Part shown: positions 31,276-41,556 of the stretch, piece after piece | Layout: the number at the start of each line of letters is the position of its first letter | Position numbering within the stretch: the first letter of the stretch is position 1 | Assembly (NCBI GenBank): GCA_020809705.1 | Contig: CP085826.1 | Coordinates: 1,860,001 to 1,924,000 of the forward strand | Length of the DNA stretch: 64,000 bases | Direction: 5' to 3' | From: Calonectria ilicicola | Taxonomy: Eukaryota > Ascomycota > Sordariomycetes > Hypocreales > Nectriaceae | Program-made: the position numbers and the translations under genes | The notes under the pieces: model-generated | Told to the model about the DNA's origin: nothing | The model's database searches: none | Seen by the model: only the letters and a program-made list of their open reading frames with translations

Positions 31276-33152
31276 CCCATTCATCACCACACAATTCACC
31301 ATCACGTATCAATTGGTAGTCCCCCAGCCATCCCCCTCCCGCCAGCCGACAGATCACTGCTACTCTCTGTACTATCGCCTCTTTTGCCCCCCCACCAGGG
31401 ACCGCCACACCTTGCTCGTTGGGTCGACTGACCTGACTCGATTCATAACCGCCCCCCCTTCCAAACGGACGACTTGAATTTCGCTCGTCGCGCCGGGTAC
31501 GCTACACTAGACTGGGCACTGGCTTGTGCCCCGGGCCAATTAACGCCGCACCTTTTCTCTCCGGGCGCTGCTCTGTCGGGCCAGTGGCTTCCCGCTCGTC
31601 TCATTCTATTCCCACTTGAGCAAGCCAGAAAGGAAGGAAAAAAAAAAAACTGCACGACCCAAAAAGGTGACCCCCAACCGTCTCGTCGGAATAGGCGCCG
31701 TTTGGGCAAGACTCACAGACGAAGGTCCATCAGAGTCACTCTCAGCTGCTGAACCTGGCTCGACTTCCTTTTTCCTGCACCCCTGTGTCACCTGCCACCA
31801 TCGTGCGTGGTGTGCTAACTCGTGTCTTTGCGTTCCCGCAGCTCTATTCAGTTCCCTAATTCCTCTTCACCTCCGCCCCTCCCTCCCCCTTCTTTGCTTT
31901 GGCGCAAAACTTCGTTTCGTTTCTTCCCTTCCGCAGCGTCGCTCATCATTCTCTTCAAATTCAAAACACCCCCGGCCGTCAAAACTCCATCCTGGTCCCC
32001 GGCCCATATTACCACCAAATTCTTTTTCTCTTCCTTCGGTGACAAAACCCTTGCTCGGCTTGCACCTGGGCCCAGATCCCTGGTCTTGCTCCCCCAAAAA
32101 ACCAACCTTGGGGACCCTACCCGCTGGACTCATCCCGGCTTCCCCGTTGTCCAGGGTCGAAGCGAGTTGTACAGACTCCAGTTTGCGGTGATTCATTCCG
32201 ACCCTGCCTTGTGCCTTGGCTGAAGGAGCTGAGTGAGAGCTGCTCATCGAATTTTTCTAGACGGGTGGTCCAAACGTTGGAATTTCCGACATCCGTCGTC
32301 GATTAAACGTCATTGAACCGCAACCTTGCGCGCCTGGGGTCATTTCCCTGGCCTCTAGCTTGCTGACCAGCAGTTCTTCAAGGCCCCATCGCCCGTCGCG
32401 CACACCCCCCCGGCCGCCGACAGTCGACTCTGGTTGTGACTTTGTTTCTTTGCCTGTGCCTTGAAACCTCGTCGATGAGCCTACCACATTCGCTCATCCA
32501 GCAGCGATCGTCGTTCCTTTAAACTGCAGCCTCTCGTTTTTTTCATTCACCCTTCCGCTTGGACGTTGACGCATTCACCCAGCGGCAAAGCTGCCCATCT
32601 TTGTCGCGCCGCCCCCTTTGCCTCTGCGAGTCGAGAGGTCCAGACTCATCCCAAACCATAGACCGTCTCAGAGGCGAGAAGCCACACGCCGGCCGCTTCC
32701 CTCATCTACCTAGGAGCTCGCATCCTCGATTTTCCTTTACCCCCCCTTTGCACCTTCATTATTCTCGCCGGCCATGCCCCGGTAGCAATGGCCCAGGATT
32801 CCTTCTGCGAGTTGTTCAACGTTGCTCCTTCGCGGTCACTGCCACTGCCTGCGCCCACTGCCTGAGGCGGTAGCGAAGCCACTAGTTAGGCGAATCCGCG
32901 ACCAACACCACTTTTCGACGACTGCGGTCAACATCACGACGCTCCTTTTTTTTCTTTTTCATCCAGCACGGCCACGCCTAGTGCTTGTTCTCTTGCCAGC
33001 GGCACCTCTCGCCCGAGGGCGCGTAGAGGCCATTGCTGCTTTGTGTCTGACGTCTCACCCACCTCACTAACACCAGCTTGCATCGATCTGCAAGCAAAGA
33101 TCCCCCTCCCTCGCCCTCGTGCACTGCTGCACACTCACACAAATCCGCAGCC

Positions 33153-36100
33153 ATGATTCCAGCAGCAATCACCATCCCTCCAAAAGGCTCCGCGGGCATG
33201 GAGCCCATCGTCTCGCCCAAATCTCCCAACCGCAAATTCTCTCTCTACGCTCCCCGCATGCGTGACGACGATGACCCGGTGCCGGCCGCCGCCGATGCAT
33301 CGCCGCTTCCCTCGCCGCAGCTGCCGTTGTCCACCATGTCATCACCCACATCTCCGCGCGTGCAGATTGTTCCGTTTGGTCAGGCTTACCGCAACATGCA
33401 GGAGGAAGACGACGAGCTGGGGCAGTTGCCGCCGCTGCCAATGTCCCCGCGATGGGATTCGCTGTCCAACAGCTCCAAATTTATTCTGCAGCCAACAGCG
33501 TCTCCTCTGGGTTCCCACCCAGCCTCCCCCAGGGACACTCCGCCCCATCCTCTCTCTCCATTCGCATACGAGGCTTACAGCGCTGCCTCGTCTCGAAACG
33601 CATCCCCGACGCTCGCCTCTAAGTCGTCCCTTGCTGATCTGCGTGCCTTTGACGCTGCCGCTGTGCCAAAAGCACCGTCCCCGGTCGAGAACTTCTCACG
33701 GCCCAGGAAACAGAGCATCCGCCAGCCAATCACAGACCCGGCCAAGACAAGACCCACCCCCAGCTTCAATCCGGCCGACCAGTACCTGGAACTCGTCAGC
33801 TCCCCAACTCAAAACCCCCTTTGGCCGCCGAATCGTCCCCGTGGTCCCTCCGTCTCATCGTGCCAATCGTCCTCGACCTACCACTCTGCGCTCTCTCCGC
33901 CACCCTCTGAATTCCACGAACCTCTTCCTCCGAGAATACGCCCCGTCGCCAATGGGGCTACCACTGCACAGCGACCGCCGCTAACTCACAATCACACGGG
34001 TGGTTCAGCGTCCCCCAGCGCTGTCGCCGCGCCCTGGATGAGTGGAGAGGAGCTTCGGTCTAGCTTCCGCTCTCAGTTCACGGAGTCTACGGCCCCGGGA
34101 ACCGCCGTAACAGAGCGGAGCAGCGTGTTAACAAAGGACAGCTCTGTGACTTCGCTCTACCCCCCTGCAGATGGTGAAGCAGAGCGTCATAGTCAGGGGC
34201 AATCCGACGTTGTTCACGAGGAAGGAGGCGACGACGACGACGAGTTCAGTCTCGACGATCTTATGGGCATGTACGAGAAGGGTTTCGACGACGACTCGGA
34301 TATCGAATACAACAACGTGGACGAGCGTCCTGCCAGTGCAGCATCAAATCTCGAATACGACGACGTTGGTCCGCGCCCTGACACTGCCGCCTCTGACGCC
34401 AGCTTCCCCATGCCTCCCAGACCAGTCAGTTTGACATCCGACCGCAATTACAGCAGGGACTCACGGCCTCCCACCTCGACGTCCGAGCGCGGGTACAGGG
34501 ATTCTCGTCCGCCTACATCGACATCTAACCATAATTATAATAGAGACTCCCGCCCACCTACCTCCATGTCCAACATCAACAACGACGATAACCTCAACGT
34601 CAACCAGGAGTCTCGCCCTCCTACTGCAATGTCGGAAATGGTACCGCACCGCGCCTCTATTCGCATTCAGGTCGACGACGATGACGACGAGGAGTTCCCC
34701 TCGCGCGACGGCAATGGTGACAAGACTTCCACTCTGGACCGGGAGATTCGGATGTCCAAGATGATCTTCAAGAGCCCGGCCTACATCGCCTCGGTCCCGC
34801 ACATTGCCGAGAACCTCGCCCACAGCAGCATGGACAAGCGCGACTCGGCCAAGTCGATTGATTCCGAACCCTCCATCGCGTCCCAACAGCCTACTCCGTT
34901 GAGCGAAAAAGCACCAGTGACCTCTTCTCCCCTCGCAGAGAGGGCCTCACCCATTTCTCCACCTACATCTCCCCCCATAGTTGAGACACCCACTTCTCCT
35001 CTACCGTCACCGCTTGCAGAAAAGTCCGCCTCCATACCTCTCTCGCCCCCCATCTCACCACCCCCGCAACCATCCTCTGCAGCCCCAGCCCAGCCTCCGA
35101 CTCCCGCTGAAGAGCCGGGCTTCCGAGACCGTTACGGCTTCAAGAAGGAGAACCAGCACATCACCCGAAAGCAGTATGACGATTGGAATGCCGGCTACAG
35201 CGAGTACTTGGCCCGACGACGCAAGAAGTGGGTCGCGTACCTGAAGGACAATGCGCTCATGACGGACAAGCCGAACCGATTTCCTGCTCCCAACGCCAAG
35301 ACAAAGCGTTTTGTCCGCAAGGGAATTCCCCCAGAATGGCGAGGTGCCGCGTGGTTCTACTACGCGGGCGGCCCGGCTATCCTGGCCCAGCACTCGGGTC
35401 TCTACGACAAGCTCACAGCGAAACCGCCAAAGGAAGTTGACTCAGAAGCCATTGAGCGGGATCTCCACCGCACATTCCCCGACAACATCAAGTTCAAGCC
35501 ACCTGGTGGGTTCCAACCACAATCGGCGAGCGCGAGGGCTAGCCAATCCACTGTCTCGGATGACTCCTTTCGCCGAAGCCCGGTGCCGCCCCCGGGTTCG
35601 GAAGATGAGCCGCCGATCATCACCTCGCTTCGCCGTGTTTTGCACGCGTTCGCCGTGTACAACCCCCGCATTGGGTACTGCCAGAGCCTGAACTTCCTCG
35701 CTGGGCTTTTGCTTCTGTTTGTGGATACTGAGGAGCAAACCTTTTGGCTGCTCAACGTCATCACTCGTATTTACCTACCAGGAACCCATGAGACTAGCCT
35801 CGAAGGTTCCAAGGTGGACCTGGGCGTGCTCATGACGGAGCTCCGGGATACCATGCCGGGTATCTGGGACAAGGTTGGTGGTGATCTGGAAGCGGGAGAC
35901 GCAGGATCCCGACCCGCGACCGGCAAGTCAATTCGCATGACGCGGAAGCGCAGGGATCTTGCCCGCGTATCTACCGATCGCTTGCCTCCCATCACTGTGT
36001 GCATGACGGCTTGGTTCATGAGCTGCTACATCGGAACCCTACCCATTGAGACGACGCTCCGCGTGTGGGACGTCTTCTTCTACGAGGGTTCCAAGACTCT

Positions 36101-36437
36101 GTTCCGTATTGCGCTGGCTATTTTTAAACAGGGCGAGAGCGAGATCAAGTCGGTCTCGGACCCAATGGAGATGTTTGGTGTCGTGCAGGGCATCCCCCGC
36201 AAGCTGATTGACGCCAATGGGCTAATGGAAGCGTGCTTCAAGCGTCGTAATGGCTTCGGGCACCTGAGCCAGGACACAATTGACGTGCGCCGACAGGAAC
36301 GCAGGGCCAAGGTGCAATACGACAAGATTCAGAACAACAACAAAACCAACAAGACGTGGGCGGTGGCCCAACCAGAAGACAAACCAAAGGAGAAGGGCCT
36401 CTTTGGCAAGAAGCGAACCCAAACTACTGGCGTGTAA
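33153..36437 (+). CDS. TBC-domain Rab GTPase-activating protein
   Basis: Single exon, 1094 residues. The start is ATG in the good context GCAGCCATG; the frame is open further upstream but lacks an ATG there. Residues 1 to about 640 are disordered, Pro/Ser-rich, with repeated SRPPTSTS-type units (about 430-520) and acidic patches. The TBC domain spans about 700-1020: KGIPPEWRGAAWFYYAGG, the arginine-finger motif IERDLHRTFPDN (about 767), the glutamine-finger motif YCQSLNFLAGLLLLF (about 841) and PIETTLRVWDVFFYEGSK. Both catalytic fingers are intact, so Rab-GAP activity in membrane traffic is expected. The long disordered N-terminus suggests phosphorylation control (many SP/TP sites). The C-terminus is basic. 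Convergent with the E2 gene. Confidence 0.93.
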   Translation: MIPAAITIPPKGSAGMEPIVSPKSPNRKFSLYAPRMRDDDDPVPAAADASPLPSPQLPLSTMSSPTSPRVQIVPFGQAYRNMQEEDDELGQLPPLPMSPRWDSLSNSSKFILQPTASPLGSHPASPRDTPPHPLSPFAYEAYSAASSRNASPTLASKSSLADLRAFDAAAVPKAPSPVENFSRPRKQSIRQPITDPAKTRPTPSFNPADQYLELVSSPTQNPLWPPNRPRGPSVSSCQSSSTYHSALSPPPSEFHEPLPPRIRPVANGATTAQRPPLTHNHTGGSASPSAVAAPWMSGEELRSSFRSQFTESTAPGTAVTERSSVLTKDSSVTSLYPPADGEAERHSQGQSDVVHEEGGDDDDEFSLDDLMGMYEKGFDDDSDIEYNNVDERPASAASNLEYDDVGPRPDTAASDASFPMPPRPVSLTSDRNYSRDSRPPTSTSERGYRDSRPPTSTSNHNYNRDSRPPTSMSNINNDDNLNVNQESRPPTAMSEMVPHRASIRIQVDDDDDEEFPSRDGNGDKTSTLDREIRMSKMIFKSPAYIASVPHIAENLAHSSMDKRDSAKSIDSEPSIASQQPTPLSEKAPVTSSPLAERASPISPPTSPPIVETPTSPLPSPLAEKSASIPLSPPISPPPQPSSAAPAQPPTPAEEPGFRDRYGFKKENQHITRKQYDDWNAGYSEYLARRRKKWVAYLKDNALMTDKPNRFPAPNAKTKRFVRKGIPPEWRGAAWFYYAGGPAILAQHSGLYDKLTAKPPKEVDSEAIERDLHRTFPDNIKFKPPGGFQPQSASARASQSTVSDDSFRRSPVPPPGSEDEPPIITSLRRVLHAFAVYNPRIGYCQSLNFLAGLLLLFVDTEEQTFWLLNVITRIYLPGTHETSLEGSKVDLGVLMTELRDTMPGIWDKVGGDLEAGDAGSRPATGKSIRMTRKRRDLARVSTDRLPPITVCMTAWFMSCYIGTLPIETTLRVWDVFFYEGSKTLFRIALAIFKQGESEIKSVSDPMEMFGVVQGIPRKLIDANGLMEACFKRRNGFGHLSQDTIDVRRQERRAKVQYDKIQNNNKTNKTWAVAQPEDKPKEKGLFGKKRTQTTGV

Positions 36438-37731
36438 TACCACTTACTAGATTGCACACGTGTGCAATCAATCACCTACATTCCCTCCAAGCATTTTCTT
36501 AGGCTTACCTTAACTTCTCGGTGTCAAGGATTTCGACACTTTGTTTTCCTTTTACTTTCACAACCTACACTAGCGAAGCCTACAGCATACCAAGACTGAA
36601 GTGGCGGAGCTACCAGCTCTAATTATGGCATGGCGTTTCAGCGGCTGGCACGGTTCGATTTTACACTGTTGAATTAGCGGCAATGTCTGCGTTTTTTTTT
36701 TTTTTTACACTTTATTTCGCGACCTTGAAAGGCCTATTTTCGTACGGGCATAGTATCGCTTATTACTTTTCTTTTTCTTCAAACCCTCTCTTTTTTTTTT
36801 TTTTTTTTTTTTTTTACACAATTGTCTTTCATAAAACGGAGAAGGACAGGATTCTTGGTTTTTGATTTTGGAGGACGGAATGGGACGGTCGGACGGCATG
36901 GATCTGACGGATGCACGCCTTGAGGAAAAGACAAAAAAACCTGGTTTAACTTAATGACGACGGTTAACGGCTGCACTGCGACAACTAAAAAATACCCAAT
37001 AACGGGAGGAAACTCTTTACCCACGACGCGACGGAGCGCACACGGGAGGTTGTCTGGAGCGATATCAAGGATGTGCCCTCCCTCATCAGAGAGGGGAAAA
37101 GGGTGGTCGTGGGGAAGGGTCTGTTTTTTGTTTGGTTTTTTATTTATATCCTATAGAGAGGACTCATGTACGAACTGCATAGAGGAGGTGGTTTTCCGAG
37201 CATCTGTTAGAGATGGCACTCGATGAAGTGATATCCAAATGGAATGACTGAAATTTCAAAGCACACACACACATACGCGCACATGATGGAGCACATTGCC
37301 TAGTTTGATCGACAGTGAATGACAACAGTATGGGAAAGCTAAAAGTGATTTTTTATTTGGTGAGGGGCAGACTGAGAGGTCTTGGTGTGAGTGTGTTTTT
37401 GCTGGTGCAGCCAGTAAATACAATACGAGTGGATTCGCCGCCGATCCATGCAAGCATCCCATTTCAGTAATAAGCTGATGTGTCTGTCTGTCTGGTCTGT
37501 CTGTCTGTTGCTGGTGTTTATGGCCGTCTTCCCTACCAATATAACGTGTTGGATCTCGTTTCATCATATCATGCTACTGTGGCTAGAAAGAAAGAAAGAA
37601 GGAAGGAAGTGAGAGAGAGAGATGGAGAGAGATGGAGAGTGTCTCTCTTCTTCCCCTCCTCTCTCGTCCTCTTCTTGCAGAAAGGTGATTGGGGAGAGGG
37701 GGGACTGTTTGTTCTTTTTCTTTTTCTTTCA
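36438..37731. other. 3' region between convergent TBC and E2 genes
   Basis: About 1.3 kb. Poly-T runs at 36695-36707 and 36791-36815, CA repeat at 37261-37272, TCTG repeats at 37481-37508 and GAAA/GA repeats at 37587-37640. No gene seen. Confidence 0.6.
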
Positions 37732-38354
37732 TTATGGCACGGGTGGGAAGTTGGGGTCCTCCATGGCGAACTTCTCAACGTTTGTCTTGACCTTCTTCTC
37801 CCACTCGGCGCGGTCGTTGCGGTACTCGTCGGCGATGCGCTCCTCGAGGGGGTCGTCGGGCTGGGGCTCGAGGAGCAGGTTGCTGATGGCCTCGAGGACG
37901 GAGCGGAGCTTGGTGGAGGGCTTCCAGGCGTCGGACTTGAGGAGGCCCAGGCAGACGTTGCCGAGGGAGTCGTTTGTGACGTTTGGGTGGTAGATGCGGG
38001 TGACGAACTTGACGACGGGGGGCTTGAAGGGGTAGTCGGTGGGGAGGTTTAGGAGGATGCCGTAGACGCCCGGGTGGTAGGCGCTGGGCTGCGGGGGCCG
38101 GAGGGTGACGTGCCAGGTGTGGATGGACTCGGAGGGCGGGAGGGCGACGGTGAAGCCCGGTGGGGGATCTTGGGAGACTTCGGCGAACTCCTGGTGTTTT
38201 GGGAGAGACATCGGTTAGCTTGGGCTTGGGCTTGGACTTGCTTTGGATAATTAATGCTTGAGAGGGGAGGGGAGGGGGCGGACGGGGGAGCGAGAGCGGG
38301 AGTGAGACTGAGAATGGGAGTGTGTGTTACCTTGCTGATGCGCTTGGTCGACAT
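37732..38354 (-). CDS. Ubiquitin-conjugating enzyme E2
   Basis: Two exons, 38354-38331 (MSTKRISK) and 38190-37732, joined across a 140-nt intron (donor GTAACA, acceptor ACCAG); 160 residues. A UBC fold is clear: PPGFTVALP, WHVTLRPP, YHPGVYGILLNLPTDYPFKP, RIYHPNV (HPN motif) and the catalytic Cys about residue 88 in GNVCLGLLKSDAWKPS. The C-terminal LLLEPQPDDPLEERIADEYR is also typical. The sequence around the active site is closer to the UBE2L3-like type than to Ubc4, so HECT/RBR-type partners are possible; that is inference. It transfers activated ubiquitin from E1 to E3. An N-terminal exon of a few residues is usual for fungal E2 genes. Confidence 0.92.
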
Positions 38355-40043
38355 CGTGAGAGTTGGGTTTCGTTTGCTTGCTTGCTTGCTTGTTTGTCTA
38401 GACGGAGACGGGAACGGACCGACGGGTAGAGTGATGCGGTGACGATGGATGAGGCACAACTTGTGCTTGTTGTGTTGGCGTGAAGCTCAGGTGGGCGGGG
38501 GCAAGCTTGGTGGGAATGGGATGGGATGGTGTTGGTGCTAATGCAGATCGTTTTGGTGTACGCAGTCCTTTGAAACCTTGTTGGGCCGGCGTTTGCTTGG
38601 CTTGGCTTCGCTTTGCTTTTTCCTTTCGAATGAAACAAAAACGGGGGCAACTTGCAAGGGCGGAAGTGTTACTCCTCTTTCCGCTCTTGTTTGCTGTGTG
38701 TGTGTGCTCGGGAGGGACAGAAGAAGGAAGAAAATGTGATGATTCAACACCTGAATGTGGGTTTTCAGTGTTTGCAAGAAACTGGGTTTGGAGGCGAATA
38801 AAAGGTATGACGAGATGGAGCGATGGTGGGGTAAAAAGAGCTGTCTGCTGTCACACGGTGAGAGCGAAAGGCAGACGAGGAGGGGGGACAAAGAGGGGCA
38901 GTTTTTTTTGGGGCCGGCCTGTCTTGTCTCAGCTTGGGCCTAGGCTTAGGCAGAACGAGGGGCTGTGGTGCTTGCTAGTGGGGCCAGGGGACTCTTAGAA
39001 ATGCACCCGCTTAGTGAATGCTTAGCGGATGCTTACAGTTGACGGGTACTGACTGATACGGAACGGAGATAGACAGCTTCGCTTGCGAGTTTGCTTGGTC
39101 ATTCCCGTCGGATGCGCGCGGCTACGGGCCTAAGAAATGGATTTGATTTGATTGCCAATACGGGTACGGCTATCTGTCTGTTTGCTTATTGGCTTGATTC
39201 CTGGTTTGCTTGTTGCCGTGACCGATCCCGTTCCCGTTCCCGTTATTGCGTTGCATGCATGAGTTGAGTTGGCATGTTTGTTTGATAGCACAAGACATGG
39301 CAAACACCAATGTAACACCCGGTACAGCTGGCTTGTGTTACTCGCGACGCTTCATCTGTTGTCGGTCCATCATCCAGCTCTGTGTCTTTTCAACTATATA
39401 TTCCGTCAACCCTCCCCTTCTTCATTTCATTCCTCATCCTCATCCTCCTCCTCCTCTAAATCATTTGTATATATATACATTGTCATTGATCGACTTCTAC
39501 CTCTCATTGAACTCATCCATTCCTCTCTACCAGGTCGCCCAACCGCAGTTGGGTTTACAACCACGACATAGCATTTCGCAACACATCCATCATGCAAACC
39601 ATCCAGGCCCGCAGTGTCTGCTTCCCTTCTTCCTGATTTCTCTTCCGTATCTGGTTTGGTTGCCGGCTTATGGAAGATTCGCACGAATGTAATTCTGATC
39701 CATCATATTCTTGCCCAAGCAGCTAGCAGCACTGACGCCTCTGGACAGCACAACATAGTATCCTTACGACTCTTGACTCTTTAGTTCTTCAAATATTCCG
39801 CAAATATCTCTTGGGAAACTCGTTGAAGCTTTCTTTAGGCACCAGTTTGTATCGTGCTCAATACAAACACGCTGCTAGGTACTCCCCACCCCTTCCGTTC
39901 TGTTTCCTACCAAGAACTCGTCGACTTCTAACAACCTAGACGTAGGATATACTACGACGTCTTGTCCTGAAATCTTTCTATAAAGTTAAGGCATCTCTCC
40001 TTCGACATCCTTCTACACACCGGACCTTTCTACCTTTTCTATA
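38355..40043. other. Upstream regions of the E2 gene (minus) and the secreted-protein gene (plus)
   Basis: About 1.7 kb, no gene recognised. It contains GCTT repeats (38375-38395), TCC/TCA-rich low-complexity DNA (39420-39470) and the TATA box at 39979-39985. Confidence 0.5.
39979..39985 (+). promoter_or_regulatory. TATA box of the small secreted protein gene
   Basis: TATAAAG, 65 nt upstream of the ATG at 40044, followed by a C/T-rich leader. Confidence 0.55.
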
Positions 40044-40246
40044 ATGTTCACTCGAGCCTTTATTGGTCTTTTTGTCTTTGTTTTTCTACCCCAGGTCGTC
40101 GTCGCTGATGATGGAGACAATTGGTACTGACTTCCTCATCGCTTGCCTTTCTTGGCACTAACTTTGAAGCCCTTAGTTATCATTCATGTCGGCCGAGTGA
40201 ACCTTTTTGTTTCCTACTGCGACGGTGTGTTGCCACCTGCGATTAA
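40044..40246 (+). CDS. Small secreted cysteine-rich protein, 49 aa
   Basis: Exon 1 is 40044-40123 and exon 2 is 40177-40246. The 53-nt intron has a strong branch CACTAAC and acceptor CCCTTAG. The first 20 residues form a signal peptide (MFTRAFIGLFVFVF, then VVVA before DDGDN). The mature part of about 29 residues holds five cysteines spaced C-X3-C-X6-C-X5-C-X3-C and ends in Asp. The splice junction itself completes a Cys codon, which supports the model. An odd cysteine number could mean a dimer or a missed longer isoform: a second possible intron (GTGTGT donor near 40224, acceptor ATCTAG near 40310) would give a different, longer C-terminus. Effector-like or antimicrobial roles are possible for such proteins but not shown. 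No family recognised. Confidence 0.55.
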
Positions 40247-40920
40247 ATATGCCCACTTGGTTCATACCTCCTCAACTTCAACCCTCAACCAAGAACATCT
40301 AGGATTGCATTCCAACAGGCGGTCAAAGACCTCGTACCGTGTCAGCTACCGTGGTGGCTTCACCGGCGGATATTGGTCAACTTCCTGTCGCTATCAAACC
40401 TTGGTAAGTTCTGTTGTCAAACTTGGATGACCGCCGTTGGGCCTGATTTATCAGACTCGATCAGGCTTGGCTTTCGCTAACAATCTTTGGGCACGTTTTA
40501 GATGGATTCACATCGAGATTCTTGGCGATTGCATGATATTGTGGGACAGGATTGTGTGTGCTCTCTTGAAGGTCTAGGAAGACATATATTCCAATGTGTC
40601 TTGTTCTTCTGATTCAGCAGTAGCCACTGATTCGCGTGTCCCCGCACCACCAGTTCATGCTATTAGCAACTGTATACCAATGAAAGGTATACAACACCAA
40701 GAGTGAACTTGAACGATTGTGAATGCGATTCTTTGGCTCTTTTGTCATGCATGTGCTAACGGACTACAGCTACCGCTGACTTTGCGACAAACACGACACG
40801 AACCCGACTCTTCATGCGACTATATCAAGCGCTCGCTCTACTTGCTATGGGCGAGCATTTCAAGCCAACATAGACAGCGTATTGACGTGCTGGGAGCATG
40901 ATTCAACAATGCTGACATAG
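40247..40920. other. Intergenic, no gene recognised
   Basis: About 670 bases with short frames only. It marks the start of the decayed block on the right. Confidence 0.4.
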
Positions 40921-41556
40921 TTGTTGATGTTCTTTCCTGCTACCATGGCGGACAGCGCGGCAATCTTCCGGCAGCAGTCCCTCACCATCGTCGACGATGA
41001 CTGGTCTCTTGGTGTCGTAGACGAATGCCATTATCTCAAGAACCTAGCAACTGGGGCTAACAAGCTGTTCCAGCAGCTAAAGAAGGACTCCTTGCTAATG
41101 ATGTCTGCCACGGCGATGTCCAACCACGTGAGGGACATTGAGGGATACCTCTCCCTTGCGTGGAACCCTGCGTAGCCATTTGTGTACCAGGGAAAGTCGG
41201 AGGCCATCTCGGCCTCTAGCTTCTATTACCCCGAAGCATGGGAGAAGGTCCGCAAGCCAAGCAGAGAATTTAACGCACACATAATCGGCTGCTACCCTGG
41301 CCTCGATAGCCCTTATATTCTTGTTAATACACCCTCGATTGGCTACAGCGATAAGTCCTTTACTCGACAACCAACCTTCATCATGTTCACCGTCAGGTCC
41401 AACATTAGGCTAGCCAATTTCCCAAATGTCTTCTTGCAAATCAAACAACTTCAACTACGCAGCAGAAATCACCTCCCGCTTCCTAATACTACCAAGCGCG
41501 CAAAGTGGGCCGGTAATATCGATTTCAACATCTCGCAGGTATTCGAAGAAGTATAA
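40921..41556 (+). pseudogene. Decayed SNF2/DEAD-like helicase fragment
   Basis: An open stretch contains the Walker B motif as GVVDECHYLKN and the following SAT motif as LLMMSATAMSNHVRDIEGYL, the correct order and spacing for an SNF2-type ATPase. It runs into a TAG at about 41173 and continues in the same frame (PFVYQGKSEAISASSFYYPE) to about 41556. The Walker A motif, other helicase motifs and an acceptable start are not found. Inference: remnant of an SNF2-like gene. Confidence 0.6.

Larger units (their letters stand above)
24609..33152. other. Long gene-free region, then C/T-rich leader of the TBC gene
   Basis: About 8.5 kb without a convincing gene. 24.6-25.3 kb is A/T-rich. From about 26 kb the sequence is G/C-rich, with many overlapping open frames on both strands that show no domain motif and biased composition, as expected by chance at high GC. 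Simple repeats occur: CA/CG-rich at 27560-27600, CCCTCAT units at 29830-29860, AATGT units at 29972-30001, poly-A at 30764-30781 and CACCCGT units at 31247-31275. About 31.0-33.15 kb is C/T-rich, typical of the long 5' leader of fungal regulatory genes. Confidence 0.5.

Noticed and set aside
33262..33984. Alternative plus-strand frame of 240 codons inside the TBC gene
   Set aside because: Shadow of the real frame in Pro/Ser-rich G/C-rich coding sequence.
37480..38052. 190-codon plus-strand frame opposite the E2 gene
   Set aside because: Antisense shadow of the conserved ubiquitin-conjugating enzyme.
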